This document shows, piece after piece, positions 1 to 7,851 of a stretch of 64,000 nt of DNA (its first letter is position 1; every line of letters starts with the position of its first letter). The translations under genes were made by a program, and so were the position numbers. The notes beneath the pieces are model-generated. The model was not told where the DNA came from and did not search any database. It saw only the letters and a program-made list of their open reading frames with translations. The stretch lies in assembly GCF_003244875.1 (NCBI RefSeq), contig NZ_LXXZ01000040.1, positions 246,091 to 310,090 of the forward strand, in the 5' to 3' direction. This DNA is from Stenotrophomonas sepilia. GTDB taxonomy: Bacteria; Pseudomonadota; Gammaproteobacteria; Xanthomonadales; Xanthomonadaceae.

Positions 1-330
1 GAAGGCCGCATGGCCACGGCAATTGCGCAGCGGCAGGCCAAGCTGGGCGTGGAGTGGGATGTGCCCGCGCTGGAAGGCCTGACCCTGACCGGCAATGCCA
101 CGGCCATGTCCAAGCAGTACATCAGCGCCGACAACCGCCTGTCGGTGCCGGGGCGGACGTTGTTCGACGTGGGCGCGCGCTACAGCACCACCGTGGCGGG
201 TCGACCGCTTGCGCTGAGAGCCAGTGTGAACAACGTGACCAACAAGGCGTATTGGGGCATGCCGTTGTTGTCGAGCCTGGCGCTGGGTGCACCTAGGACG
301 GTGCTGGTGTCGGCGACGATGGATTTCTGA
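1..330 (+). CDS. TonB-dependent siderophore receptor, C-terminal fragment
   Basis: The reading frame is open from the first base, so this is the last 109 residues of a gene that begins before the window. It looks like the final strands of an outer-membrane TonB-dependent receptor of the FhuA/FpvA siderophore type. The motif VNNVTNKAYWG is characteristic of that family near the C-terminus, and the protein ends in an alternating hydrophobic strand with a terminal Phe (VLVSATMDF), the usual signal for barrel assembly. The substrate cannot be read from this piece. A palindromic repeat follows the TGA stop. Confidence 0.85.
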   Translation, partial: EGRMATAIAQRQAKLGVEWDVPALEGLTLTGNATAMSKQYISADNRLSVPGRTLFDVGARYSTTVAGRPLALRASVNNVTNKAYWGMPLLSSLALGAPRTVLVSATMDF

Positions 331-347
331 GGCGGCGCGGAACCCCT

Positions 348-409
348 GTAGATCCGATCCATGCTCGGCCCGGTTCTGTCTGGTGAGCCGAGCGTAGGCT
401 CGGCGCTAC
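348..409. repeat. SMAG-type GTAG palindromic repeat
   Basis: Imperfect palindrome starting GTAG and ending CTAC, with internal arms gctcggcc and gagccgagcgtaggctcgg. It belongs to the abundant extragenic GTAG...CTAC repeat family of S. maltophilia and follows the receptor gene, where it could act as an mRNA 3' end stabiliser. Confidence 0.75.
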
Positions 410-459
410 AGAACGCGGGGCCATCCGCCAACGGCATCCAGGCAGGATGCGAATATTCT

Positions 460-519
460 GTAGAGCCGAGCCCACGCTCGGCTCCACGCCAACAGCATCC
501 ACGCATGGCGTGGCTCTAC
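460..519. repeat. SMAG-type GTAG palindromic repeat
   Basis: GTAGAGCCGAGCCCACGCTC arm followed by atccacgcatggcgtggctctac. The terminal CTAC, read on the minus strand, supplies the TAG stop codon of the hypothetical gene at 516-872. Confidence 0.75.
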
Positions 520-872
520 TCGGGATGCAGGCGGAAGATGGCGTGATTGGTCAGCGCCAGCGCGGCCAGCTTCAGACCTTCCATCACGCGATCGCCCACG
601 TACTGTTCCGGGCCGCCATTCTGGCGGGCGCGTTCGGCCGCCAGCAGGATCTCCTGCACGATACGCAGCCCGGCCAGTGCACCGTCGGCGTCGGCCAACG
701 CCAGGCACCGGCCCGGCAGCTGATGGCGCTCGGGCCAGGGCTGGCCGTCGGCAGCCGCGCCCAACCCGATGCGATGCAGCAGGGCCGTCAGGTTGTTGGG
801 ATCGGGCGGGATGTCGTGCCCCTCATCGGCATTGGCCGGGGCGCGCTGATGGGGAAACTCCGATGCGTTCAT
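516..872 (-). CDS. Hypothetical protein, 118 aa
   Basis: Small protein I do not recognise. It has no signal peptide or membrane segment. The N-terminal third is polar and proline-containing (PPDPNNL), and the rest is a predicted helical region rich in Ala and Leu. The length and composition resemble the short DUF3077/DUF6124-like proteins of pseudomonads, but that is only an impression. The start is the ATG at 872, preceded by a GGAG-like ribosome-binding site. Its TAG stop lies inside the terminal tetranucleotide of a GTAG repeat, so the last residues may have been set by insertion of the repeat. Confidence 0.6.
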   Translation of the reverse strand: MNASEFPHQRAPANADEGHDIPPDPNNLTALLHRIGLGAAADGQPWPERHQLPGRCLALADADGALAGLRIVQEILLAAERARQNGGPEQYVGDRVMEGLKLAALALTNHAIFRLHPE

Positions 873-934
873 GGCAGGTCTCCGTGCAAGGCATGCGGGA
901 CCACCGCCCTTAACAAAGGCGGCGGACGGTACGT

Positions 935-1094
935 GTGTGGAAACCGGTAGCTAAGCGTCATTACCCGGTGGGTTCGCTTGCGCGCACCCCACGTACCGCC
1001 CGCCATGGAACGCGAACGGAATGCCAGCCGGCGCCGCGCAAGGCGACGCCGGCTGGCAAGCGTAAACAACGCATAGCTAAACGGGTTTCCACAC
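935..1094. repeat. 160-nt dyad element with nested hairpins
   Basis: The left arm gtgtggaaaccggtagctaa (935-954 plus gcg) pairs with the right arm 1070-1094 at about 22 of 25 positions, with a two-base gap. Inside lie a second pairing (gcttgc near 976 with gcaagc near 1056) and a perfect 11-bp hairpin (gccagccggcg at 1023-1033 with cgccggctggc at 1047-1057). The flanking region 873-1330 contains no convincing gene. It could be a small RNA, a miniature inverted-repeat element or a relic; the sequence alone does not decide. Confidence 0.6.
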
Positions 1095-1330
1095 CCGGCC
1101 ACCCTTTTCCGGCGGCAATCCATCATGTGCACGGCGGGGTGGCAGGCGCCAACAACCCACGTGCAAAGACAGCAACGTTCACGCAGTGGCAGCATTGTCG
1201 CATATCGACAATCGAGCCGAAGATTCAACAACTTGCACCATGCCGATGGCGGCATGCTTCACCCGCATCGGCACCGCGCATTCCTTGACCGCATCCGGCA
1301 TTCAAGACAGGCGACGCGCCAGTTGCGACA

Positions 1331-1996
1331 TTACGCAAGCAGATAGGCAATCAACGCCAGCACCGCCAGATGTCCCACGTAGTACCCGTAGAACACCCAC
1401 CGCCAGCGCGGCAGTGGCCAATTCACCCGCGCGGCCAGCAGCACCACCGGAACGGCCAGCAGCGCCCAGCCGTTGTGGTTCGCCCAGCACACCGCTGCGA
1501 GCCCGACCAGCAACAGCCACCACGCGCGATGCCGGAACGCGATCCATCCCAGCAGCACGCAGCCGACACCCGCCCACTGGTAATCCACGAACATCGGCAG
1601 CACGCCGGCAGCCAGCAACAGCAGAACGGGCCGATGGTTCGCCAGCGCATGAACGGCCACGGCCGCCAGAGTGAAAGTAAGCAGGATGTTGAGCGGCAGC
1701 CAGGAACCAAACGCGAATGCGTGCACTGGCTGGGCGATCAACCCCCAAAGCACGAGCCGGCGTATCGATTTGCGCAGGTCGGCCCCGGGCTGGGCCAGGT
1801 TGCAGGCCATCACCAGCGCGAACAGCGGGAAGGCAATACGCCCCAGTTCGCTGACCACCGGCACGTAGCCGCCGAAGGCCACCTTGGCCACGTGATCACC
1901 GGTCATGGCCAGCAGTGCGATCCACTTCAACAGCTCGCGCGCACCGCTGCCAAGGGTGAAGTTGAAGGTTGACGTCCCGGTCGTGGTCGCTTGCAT
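1331..1996 (-). CDS. TraX family membrane protein
   Basis: This 221-residue polytopic inner-membrane protein matches the TraX family. In F-like plasmids TraX acetylates the pilin N-terminus; chromosomal members are of unknown function. The start LLKWIALLAMTGDHVAKV contains the WIA(L)xxMxxDH pattern typical of TraX N-termini. It is followed by GRIAFPLFALVMACNL and about seven further hydrophobic segments. The start is the ATG at 1996. It is transcribed away from the neighbouring pip gene, with about 114 nt between their starts. No conjugation genes lie nearby, so a role in DNA transfer is not supported. Confidence 0.85.
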   Translation of the reverse strand: MQATTTGTSTFNFTLGSGARELLKWIALLAMTGDHVAKVAFGGYVPVVSELGRIAFPLFALVMACNLAQPGADLRKSIRRLVLWGLIAQPVHAFAFGSWLPLNILLTFTLAAVAVHALANHRPVLLLLAAGVLPMFVDYQWAGVGCVLLGWIAFRHRAWWLLLVGLAAVCWANHNGWALLAVPVVLLAARVNWPLPRWRWVFYGYYVGHLAVLALIAYLLA

Positions 1997-2110
1997 CGCG
2001 GAAGCTTATGCGCATCGGCCAGCCCATTTCCAGCGCCGCGCAGGAGCCCGTCGCTGCAGCCCGCAGGTGGCGGCGCTATGCTGGCCGCCCCTGCTTGTGA
2101 GACACCCGCC

Positions 2111-3058
2111 ATGCGCACCCTATACCCCGCCATCGAGCCCTACCGCGAGTTCACCCTACCGGTGAGCGATCTGCACACGCTGCATGTCGAAGAGTGCGGC
2201 ACACCGGACGGCATTCCGGTGGTGTACCTGCACGGCGGCCCGGGCGCCGGTATCTCGCCCACCCATCGCCGCTTCTTCGATCCGGCACGCTACCGCATCG
2301 TGTTGATCGACCAGCGTGGCAGCGGCCGCTCCACACCGTTCGGCGAGCTGCGCGACAACACCACGCAGGACCTGGTGGCCGACATCGAGAAAGTGCGTGA
2401 GCACCTGGGCATCGAGCGTTGGCTGGTCTATGGCGGCTCCTGGGGGTCGACCCTGTCACTGGCCTACGCACAAGCGCATCCCGAGCGCGCCACCGGCCTG
2501 ATCGTGCGCGGCGTATTCCTCGGACGCGAAATGGAGAATCGCTGGTTCGCCGAGGCCGATGGCGGTGCGCGCTGGATCTTTCCGGAGCGCTGGGACCGTT
2601 ATGAGGCTTACATTCCGGAGGCTGAGCGTGGCGACATGATTGCGGCCTATTGGACCCGCATGGATGGCCCGGATGAGGCGACCCGCATCGAAGCCGCGCA
2701 GGCCTGGCTCGGCTGGGAAGACAACGCGGCAACCCTCCAGCACGACGTCGACGCCCAATCCACTGATGATCCGCTGGATACCTTGGCCAAGGCCCGCATC
2801 GAGGCGCACTACTTCCGCAACGGCATCTTCCTGGAACCCGACCAGCTGCTGCGCAACATCGATCGCATCCGCCATCTGCCCTGCGTGATCGTGCAGGGCC
2901 GCTACGACATCATCTGCCCACCGCGCAGCGCGTGGGACCTGGCCAAGGCCTGGCCGGAGGCGGGGCTGGAAATGGTGACCTCCGGCCACAGCGCCAACGA
3001 GCCGGCCACGGTGGATGCGCTGGTGCGGGCGACGGATGCCTTTGCCGACCGGTTCTGA
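2111..3058 (+). CDS. pip: Proline iminopeptidase
   Basis: A 315-residue cytoplasmic alpha/beta hydrolase of peptidase family S33 that removes N-terminal proline from peptides. Visible motifs are the oxyanion-hole HGGPG at residues 41-45, DQRGSGRS at about 67-74, and the nucleophile elbow GGSWGS with the probable catalytic Ser110. A late GRYDIICPP segment and a C-terminal SGHSANEP supply the expected Asp and His. The length is normal for the family. The ATG at 2111 was chosen because the conserved N-terminus begins there; the frame is open upstream but that part looks non-coding. It is a single gene with a palindromic half-repeat 3' of it. Confidence 0.93.
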   Translation: MRTLYPAIEPYREFTLPVSDLHTLHVEECGTPDGIPVVYLHGGPGAGISPTHRRFFDPARYRIVLIDQRGSGRSTPFGELRDNTTQDLVADIEKVREHLGIERWLVYGGSWGSTLSLAYAQAHPERATGLIVRGVFLGREMENRWFAEADGGARWIFPERWDRYEAYIPEAERGDMIAAYWTRMDGPDEATRIEAAQAWLGWEDNAATLQHDVDAQSTDDPLDTLAKARIEAHYFRNGIFLEPDQLLRNIDRIRHLPCVIVQGRYDIICPPRSAWDLAKAWPEAGLEMVTSGHSANEPATVDALVRATDAFADRF

Positions 3059-3066
3059 AGCAGACG

Positions 3067-3178
3067 GTAGTGCCGGCCGCTGGCCGGCTTCCTGCCGTTC
3101 GAGGGTAGAGTGGACTGTTAGTCGACTGCTCTTGGCAGGAAGCTGAAGGCCCCGCGCTGCACTAGCAGTTAACTCTAC
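3067..3178. repeat. Half SMAG repeat followed by a second palindrome type
   Basis: From 3067 there is one arm of a SMAG element (gtagtgccggccgctggccg) without its partner. At 3105-3178 there is a different imperfect palindrome, running from GTAGAG to CTCTAC with inner arms tggactgttag and ctagcagttaa. The second element resembles the one at 17549-17624 in reverse orientation. Confidence 0.65.
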
Positions 3179-3366
3179 CGAGGCGTCTCCGTCGAGCCAC
3201 CGCCCCCAAGGCCTCCGCGCGCAATCGCCTCTGCGCGGCCCGGTGAATGGCGGCCCACCGGCAATGGTCGACGGGCCCCATTCTTCGCAGCCCGCTTACA
3301 GCCTCCCGCAGAAGATCCGGCCGTGACCACCGCACCGGTCGTCCGCCTTTTCTTCAGGAGCACGCC

Positions 3367-3666
3367 ATGATCGCTTGTCGCTACCTTCCGATTGTACTCT
3401 CGCTTTCTGCGGCCTTGCTGCTGGGCGCCTGTTCCAGGACCCAGGAGGCGAGCAGGGCCACCGCCGACGAGGACGTCACCGAAGTGAAGCTGATACCGCC
3501 GTATGAATCGTTGGACAAGGACAAGGACGGCATCGTCACCCTGGCGGAAGTCGATGCGGTGGCACCGGACTGGGCCGAGCGCCTGCATGCCTGCGATACC
3601 GACCGCAACAAGACGCTGAGCCGCGGCGAGTACGACGTGTGCAAGCAGACCAGCGCTTCGCATTGA
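3367..3666 (+). CDS. EF-hand lipoprotein
   Basis: A 99-residue small lipoprotein. The N-terminus has a basic start, a hydrophobic stretch and a lipobox LLGAC, so Cys21 or so would be lipidated and the protein anchored in the envelope. The mature part contains one canonical EF-hand loop, DKDKDGIVTLAE, followed by a second, weaker loop CDTDRNKTLSRGE. Together these suggest calcium binding by a pair of EF-hands. The ATG at 3367 follows a CAGGAG ribosome-binding site. The function is unknown; similar small EF-hand proteins are common in Xanthomonadaceae. Confidence 0.85.
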   Translation: MIACRYLPIVLSLSAALLLGACSRTQEASRATADEDVTEVKLIPPYESLDKDKDGIVTLAEVDAVAPDWAERLHACDTDRNKTLSRGEYDVCKQTSASH

Positions 3667-3699
3667 TCCATCACCGAACCCCCGATTGGCGCTGTGCAT

Positions 3700-3727
3700 G
3701 CCCGGCTATACCAAGGTATAGCCGGGC
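3700..3727 (+). terminator. Perfect 13-bp hairpin after the lipoprotein gene
   Basis: gcccggctatacc (3700-3712) is followed by aa and then ggtatagccgggc (3715-3727). The stem is perfect but the loop is very tight and no T-run follows. It may end the lipoprotein transcript, or be a protein-binding dyad upstream of the magnesium operon. Confidence 0.5.
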
Positions 3728-3825
3728 TAACCCACGGACCTCTAGGACTGTCCCGTTCAGGCGCGGACAATAGCACCACTGGGCAGGGCAACCCTGGCCG
3801 GCCCCCTCCCCTCATGGAGACGCAG

Positions 3826-3915
3826 ATGGACCCCGACCCTTCCGGGCGCACCGCGACCCGTATGCCTGATTGCTGCCTGTTCCTGGCGCCTGGCCGCCGG
3901 TCCCTGCCTGCCTGA
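3826..3915 (+). CDS. MgtL-like leader peptide (29 aa) upstream of mgtA
   Basis: A 29-codon ORF that begins Met-Asp-Pro-Asp-Pro, preceded by GGAG eight bases upstream and ended by TGA at 3913-3915. In enterobacteria the mgtA leader peptide MgtL begins Met-Glu-Pro-Asp-Pro. There, translation of the acidic/proline start destabilises ribosomes when Mg2+ is low and so switches on mgtA. The same N-terminal pattern upstream of the same transporter is strong circumstantial evidence for an analogous sensor. Further prolines occur at codons 14, 22 and 28. Codons 20-23 contain one arm of an alternative RNA stem (see 3885-3950). Nothing else in the protein is recognisable. Confidence 0.7.
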   Translation: MDPDPSGRTATRMPDCCLFLAPGRRSLPA

Positions 3916-3950
3916 GTGACGGGGGACCGCCAGGCGCCGCCTGCCTGGAG
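3885..3950 (+). promoter_or_regulatory. Candidate Mg2+-responsive RNA switch: anti-sequestor and RBS sequestor
   Basis: Segment 3885-3894 (ggcgcctggc) is perfectly complementary to 3929-3938 (gccaggcgcc). Segment 3930-3935 (ccaggc) is also complementary to 3943-3948 (gcctgg), which overlaps the GGAG ribosome-binding site (3947-3950) of the next gene. The two stems share 3930-3935 and are mutually exclusive. Ribosomes reading the end of the leader would cover 3885-3894 and favour the sequestering stem. Early drop-off at the Asp-Pro start would free 3885-3894 and expose the ribosome-binding site. This is inference from base pairing only. Confidence 0.55.
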
Positions 3951-3959
3951 ATCGCCCCC

Positions 3960-4259
3960 ATGTCCTACAAGATCCTCTACATCACCCTGCGTCGCCTGAT
4001 CGGCGAGCGCGATGTTGCCGCCCTGCGCAGCCAGCTGCTGCAGTACGGCCCGATCATGTTTGCCCGTTCGCTGTCGCTCGGTTCGCCACGCGTTGTGGCC
4101 GACGCGCTGTCGCTGCTCCCGATCAGCGAGCGCATCAATGTGCTGCGCCACCTGCCCTATCCCCTGCGCGACGCGATGAAGCCACTGTGCATCGGTGGCA
4201 GCCAGCGCCTGCGCATGCAGCCGTGGTCGCCAGCGGTGCTGGCCATGCGCCACGCCTGA
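3960..4259 (+). CDS. Hypothetical protein between mgt leader and mgtA, 99 aa
   Basis: A 99-residue soluble protein, start ATG at 3960 with GGAG ten bases upstream. I do not recognise a named family. The central part has helical repeats of the pattern VVADALSLLPISERINVLRH, which recall the N-terminal superhelical domain of the MgtE magnesium channel, but the protein is too short to be that channel. It lies 63 nt before mgtA in the same direction and shares the leader. A role as a small regulator or partner of magnesium transport is therefore plausible but not shown. Confidence 0.7.
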   Translation: MSYKILYITLRRLIGERDVAALRSQLLQYGPIMFARSLSLGSPRVVADALSLLPISERINVLRHLPYPLRDAMKPLCIGGSQRLRMQPWSPAVLAMRHA

Positions 4260-4322
4260 CCTGCCTCACCCATTCCGTTCGTGTTCCGGCTGCGGCCGGC
4301 TCTGACATTCGAGGAGCGTCCC

Positions 4323-7082
4323 ATGAGCCTGCTCAACGCCTGGTTCAACGCCTTCCTGCGCAGCCGCCGCGCAGGCAACCTGTTCCGCCGCCGTGCGATG
4401 CCCGAAGCCGGCTTCGGCCCTGGCAGCGCCGAGGCCGCGCCGTTCGCGCTCACCACCGGCCTGGTCACCCTCGCCCAGCAGGACGAAGCCGAGCTGCTGA
4501 CCACGCTGGAATCACATGCCGATGGCCTCAGCCCGCACGAGGCCGAGGAGCGACTGGCCACGCTCGGCCCCAACGAGGTGGATCACGAGAAGCCGCTGCC
4601 GTGGTGCCGCCACCTGTGGCAGTGCTACCGCAATCCGTTCAACCTGCTGCTGACCGTGCTGGCGGCGGTATCCTGGCTGACCGAGGACATCAAGGCGACG
4701 ATCGTCATCGGTGCGATGGTGCTGCTGTCCACGCTGATCCGCTTCGTGCAGGAGGGTCGTTCGAACCGAGCGGCCGAGCGGCTGAAGGCACTGGTCGGCA
4801 ACACTGCGCGCGTGCTGCGCCGCAATCCCGGCACCGAGGCTGCGGATGTGGCAGACCAGTACTTCGGCGCGCGCCTGCACAGCCGTCGCCCTGCACGCCT
4901 GCTGGACCTGCCGATCCGTGAACTGGTGCCCGGCGACCACATCGTGCTGTCGGCAGGCGACATGATTCCGGCCGATTGCCGCGTGCTGAATGCCAAGGAC
5001 CTGTTCGTGGCGCAGGCGGCGATGACCGGCGAATCGCTGCCGGTGGAGAAGTTCGCGCACCCGGGCGATGGCCTGGCCGGCCTGCTGGAACAGCACAACC
5101 TGCTGTTCATGGGTACCAACGTGGTGTCCGGTACGGCCACCGCCATCGTGCTGGCCACCGGTAACCGCACCTACTTCGGCACGCTGGCCCAGCGCAGCAC
5201 CGCCAGCGACCGTGCGCCCACCGCATTCCAGGCCGGCGTCAACAGTGTCAGCTGGCTGCTGATCCGCTTCGCGCTGGTGATGGTGCCATTCGTGCTGCTG
5301 ATCAACGGCTGGACCAAGGGCGACTGGACCGAGGCGTTCCTGTTCGCGCTGTCGGTGGCGGTGGGCCTGACGCCGGAAATGCTGCCGATGATCGTCACTT
5401 CCACCCTGGCCAAGGGCGCGGTGCTGCTGTCGCGGCGCAAGGTAATCGTCAAGCGCCTGGATGCCATCCAGAACTTCGGCGCGATGGAAGTGCTGTGCAC
5501 CGACAAGACCGGCACCCTCACCCAGGACAGGATCGCGCTGGAGCGCCACACCGATGTGTTCGGCCACGATTCGGAAGACGTACTGAAGTTCGCTTACCTC
5601 AACAGTCACTTCCAGACCGGGCTGATCAACCTGCTGGACCGCGCAGTGCTGGAACACGTGGAGCTGCAGAGTTCGTTGCGGCTGTCGCAGGACTACCACA
5701 AGGTGGATGAGATCCCGTTCGACTTCGAGCGCCGCCGCATGTCGGTGGTGGTCTCCGAGCGCGAGGACCACCATGAGCTGATCTGCAAGGGAGCCGTGGA
5801 AGAGATGCTGGCGGTGTGCAGCACCGTGCGCGAGAACGGCCAGGACATGCCGCTGGACGAGCGCCGCCTGGCGCGGGTGCGGCAGACCACCGAGGAACTG
5901 AACGAACAGGGCCTGCGCGTGGTGGCGGTGGCGATGAAGGAGACCGCAGCCAGCCAGACCACCTACTCGCAGGCGGACGAGTGCGGGTTGACCCTGGTCG
6001 GCTACGTGGCGTTCCTGGACCCGCCGAAGGAATCGGCCGCGCAGGCGCTGCAGGCGCTGGCCGCACACTGCGTCGAGGTCAAGGTCTTCACTGGCGACAA
6101 CGAACTGGTGACCGCGCGTGTGTGCGCACAGGTGGGACTGGATGCCGACACCATCCTGACCGGGCCGCAGATCGAGCGCATGGATGACGGCGCGTTGTCG
6201 CGGGCGCTGCACCACCATCGCGTGTTCGCCCGGCTGACGCCGCTGCACAAGGAGCGCCTGGTGCGCGAGCTGCGTGCACAGGGCAAGGTGGTCGGCTTCC
6301 TCGGCGACGGCATCAACGATGCACCGGCGCTGCGCGCGGCCGATATCGGCATCAGCGTGGACAGTGCGGTGGACATCGCCAAGGAGGCCGCCGACATCAT
6401 CCTGCTGGAAAAGAATCTGATGGTGCTGGAGGAAGGCGTCATCCAGGGTCGGCGCACGTTCAACAACATGCTGAAGTACATCCGCATGACCGCCAGCTCC
6501 AACTTCGGCAATGTGTTCTCGGTGCTGGTGGCCTCGGCCTTCCTGCCGTTCCTGCCGATGCTGCCGCTGCAGCTGCTGGTGCAGAACCTGCTGTACGACA
6601 TCTCGCAGATCGCCATCCCGTTCGACAACGTGGACGAAGAGCTGGTGCGCAGGCCGCTGAAGTGGAACCCGGCAGACATCGGCCGCTTCATGGTGTTCTT
6701 CGGGCCGATCAGCTCGATCTTCGACCTGAGCTGCTTCGCGCTGATGTGGTACGTGTTCGATGCACGCACGCCGGCCGACCAGGGCCTGTTCCAGTCCGGC
6801 TGGTTCGTGGTCGGCCTGCTGACCCAGACCCTGATCGTGCACATGATCCGCACGCCGAAGCTGCCGTTCCTGCAGAGCATCGCCGCGCCGCCACTGCTGC
6901 TGATGACCGGCCTGGTCATGGCCATTGGCGTGGCCCTGCCGATGAGCCCGCTGGCCGGCTACTTCAAGCTGCAGGCCCTGCCGGCCGGCTACTGGCCGTT
7001 CCTGGTGGCGATCCTGTTCGGCTATGCGGTGCTGACCACCGCGCTGAAGCGCTTCTACATCCGTCGCTACGGCTGGCAGTAA
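4323..7082 (+). CDS. mgtA: Magnesium-translocating P-type ATPase
   Basis: A 919-residue inner-membrane P3B-type ATPase that imports Mg2+ using ATP. The protein has the cation-ATPase N-terminal domain (GLSPHEAEERLATLGPNEV), the actuator motif MTGESLPVEK, the phosphorylation site DKTGTLT with Asp394, and the hinge GDGINDAPALRAADIGISVD. The C-terminal membrane domain contains QLLVQNLLYDISQIAIPFDNVD, which is typical of MgtA/MgtB. The length is normal. The start at 4323 follows a GAGGAG ribosome-binding site. mgtC follows 31 nt downstream, and an MgtL-like leader lies about 400 nt upstream, so control by low Mg2+ is likely. Confidence 0.95.
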   Translation: MSLLNAWFNAFLRSRRAGNLFRRRAMPEAGFGPGSAEAAPFALTTGLVTLAQQDEAELLTTLESHADGLSPHEAEERLATLGPNEVDHEKPLPWCRHLWQCYRNPFNLLLTVLAAVSWLTEDIKATIVIGAMVLLSTLIRFVQEGRSNRAAERLKALVGNTARVLRRNPGTEAADVADQYFGARLHSRRPARLLDLPIRELVPGDHIVLSAGDMIPADCRVLNAKDLFVAQAAMTGESLPVEKFAHPGDGLAGLLEQHNLLFMGTNVVSGTATAIVLATGNRTYFGTLAQRSTASDRAPTAFQAGVNSVSWLLIRFALVMVPFVLLINGWTKGDWTEAFLFALSVAVGLTPEMLPMIVTSTLAKGAVLLSRRKVIVKRLDAIQNFGAMEVLCTDKTGTLTQDRIALERHTDVFGHDSEDVLKFAYLNSHFQTGLINLLDRAVLEHVELQSSLRLSQDYHKVDEIPFDFERRRMSVVVSEREDHHELICKGAVEEMLAVCSTVRENGQDMPLDERRLARVRQTTEELNEQGLRVVAVAMKETAASQTTYSQADECGLTLVGYVAFLDPPKESAAQALQALAAHCVEVKVFTGDNELVTARVCAQVGLDADTILTGPQIERMDDGALSRALHHHRVFARLTPLHKERLVRELRAQGKVVGFLGDGINDAPALRAADIGISVDSAVDIAKEAADIILLEKNLMVLEEGVIQGRRTFNNMLKYIRMTASSNFGNVFSVLVASAFLPFLPMLPLQLLVQNLLYDISQIAIPFDNVDEELVRRPLKWNPADIGRFMVFFGPISSIFDLSCFALMWYVFDARTPADQGLFQSGWFVVGLLTQTLIVHMIRTPKLPFLQSIAAPPLLLMTGLVMAIGVALPMSPLAGYFKLQALPAGYWPFLVAILFGYAVLTTALKRFYIRRYGWQ

Positions 7083-7113
7083 GCGCCCGCCGCCTTGTCC
7101 AGGGAGAATCACA

Positions 7114-7851
7114 ATGGACATCAATCCGAACCTGCCGGCGTTCAACGCCGGCGCAACCCTGAGTTCGCTGATCAGCCTGTCGGTGGCGTTCGTGCTTGGC
7201 ACGGCCATCGGCCTGGAACGGCAGCTGCGCCAACGCACCGCGGGCCTGCGCACCAACACCCTGGTGGCGGTGGGAGCGGCGGTGTTCGTCGATCTGGCGG
7301 TGCGCTTCCATGACCTGTACGGCGGCCCGCCGTCGCCGCTGCATGTGGTGGCCTATGTGATCTCCGGCGTCGGCTTCCTGGGCGCCGGCGCGATCATGAA
7401 GGATGGTGCGCAGGTGTCCGGCCTGAACACCGCCGCCACCCTGTGGGGCTCGGCGGCGGTGGGTGCATGCGCGGGTATCAAGCTGCTGCCGGAAGCGGTG
7501 CTGGCGGCGGTGTTCGTGCTGGCCGCCAACACCCTGCTGCGGCCGGTGGTGAACCGCATCCAGCGGCAGCCGCTGCCGGAAGCGTTCAGCGAAGCGACCT
7601 ATGCGATCAACGTGGTCTGCCAGCGCGAGCAACAGGCCGAGGTGCTGGACCAGCTGTTGCTGCTGCTTGAACAGGCACAGTACCCGGTGCGCGCAGTCGA
7701 CCAGCGCCCGTTTGGCGAGCGCGACGTGGAGATCGAAGCGGTGCTGTATGCCACCACCGTCGATGCGGGCGAACTCGATGCGGTATTGGCCACGCTGGCG
7801 ACCACGCCCGGCGTCCTGCAGGGGTTCTGGAACGCCAGCCTGGAGGAGTAG
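7114..7851 (+). CDS. mgtC: MgtC/SapB family protein
   Basis: A 245-residue inner-membrane protein of the MgtC family. In Salmonella and Mycobacterium MgtC supports growth at low Mg2+ and inside macrophages by acting on the F1F0 ATP synthase and phosphate uptake. The signature AIGLERQLRQRTAGLRTNTL and GVGFLGAGAIMKDG with GLNTAATLW are all present. Residues after about 150 form the ACT-like C-terminal domain that is also found in longer MgtC proteins. A GGGAGAA ribosome-binding site precedes the ATG. It is the last gene of the mgt operon. Its TAG stop (7849-7851) lies inside the first four bases of a GTAG repeat. Confidence 0.92.
   Translation: MDINPNLPAFNAGATLSSLISLSVAFVLGTAIGLERQLRQRTAGLRTNTLVAVGAAVFVDLAVRFHDLYGGPPSPLHVVAYVISGVGFLGAGAIMKDGAQVSGLNTAATLWGSAAVGACAGIKLLPEAVLAAVFVLAANTLLRPVVNRIQRQPLPEAFSEATYAINVVCQREQQAEVLDQLLLLLEQAQYPVRAVDQRPFGERDVEIEAVLYATTVDAGELDAVLATLATTPGVLQGFWNASLEE

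Noticed and set aside
869..1255. 128-codon minus-strand frame
   Set aside because: Arg-rich, no domain, and it runs through the dyad element; no ribosome-binding site.
1331..1996. TraX-like gene as evidence of a conjugative element
   Set aside because: No other transfer, integrase or relaxase gene is nearby; chromosomal TraX homologues are common.
4512..7259. Very long open frame on the minus strand opposite mgtA
   Set aside because: It is rich in Gln, His, Arg and Val with no recognisable domain, and lies exactly antisense to a clear gene; such frames are common in GC-rich DNA.
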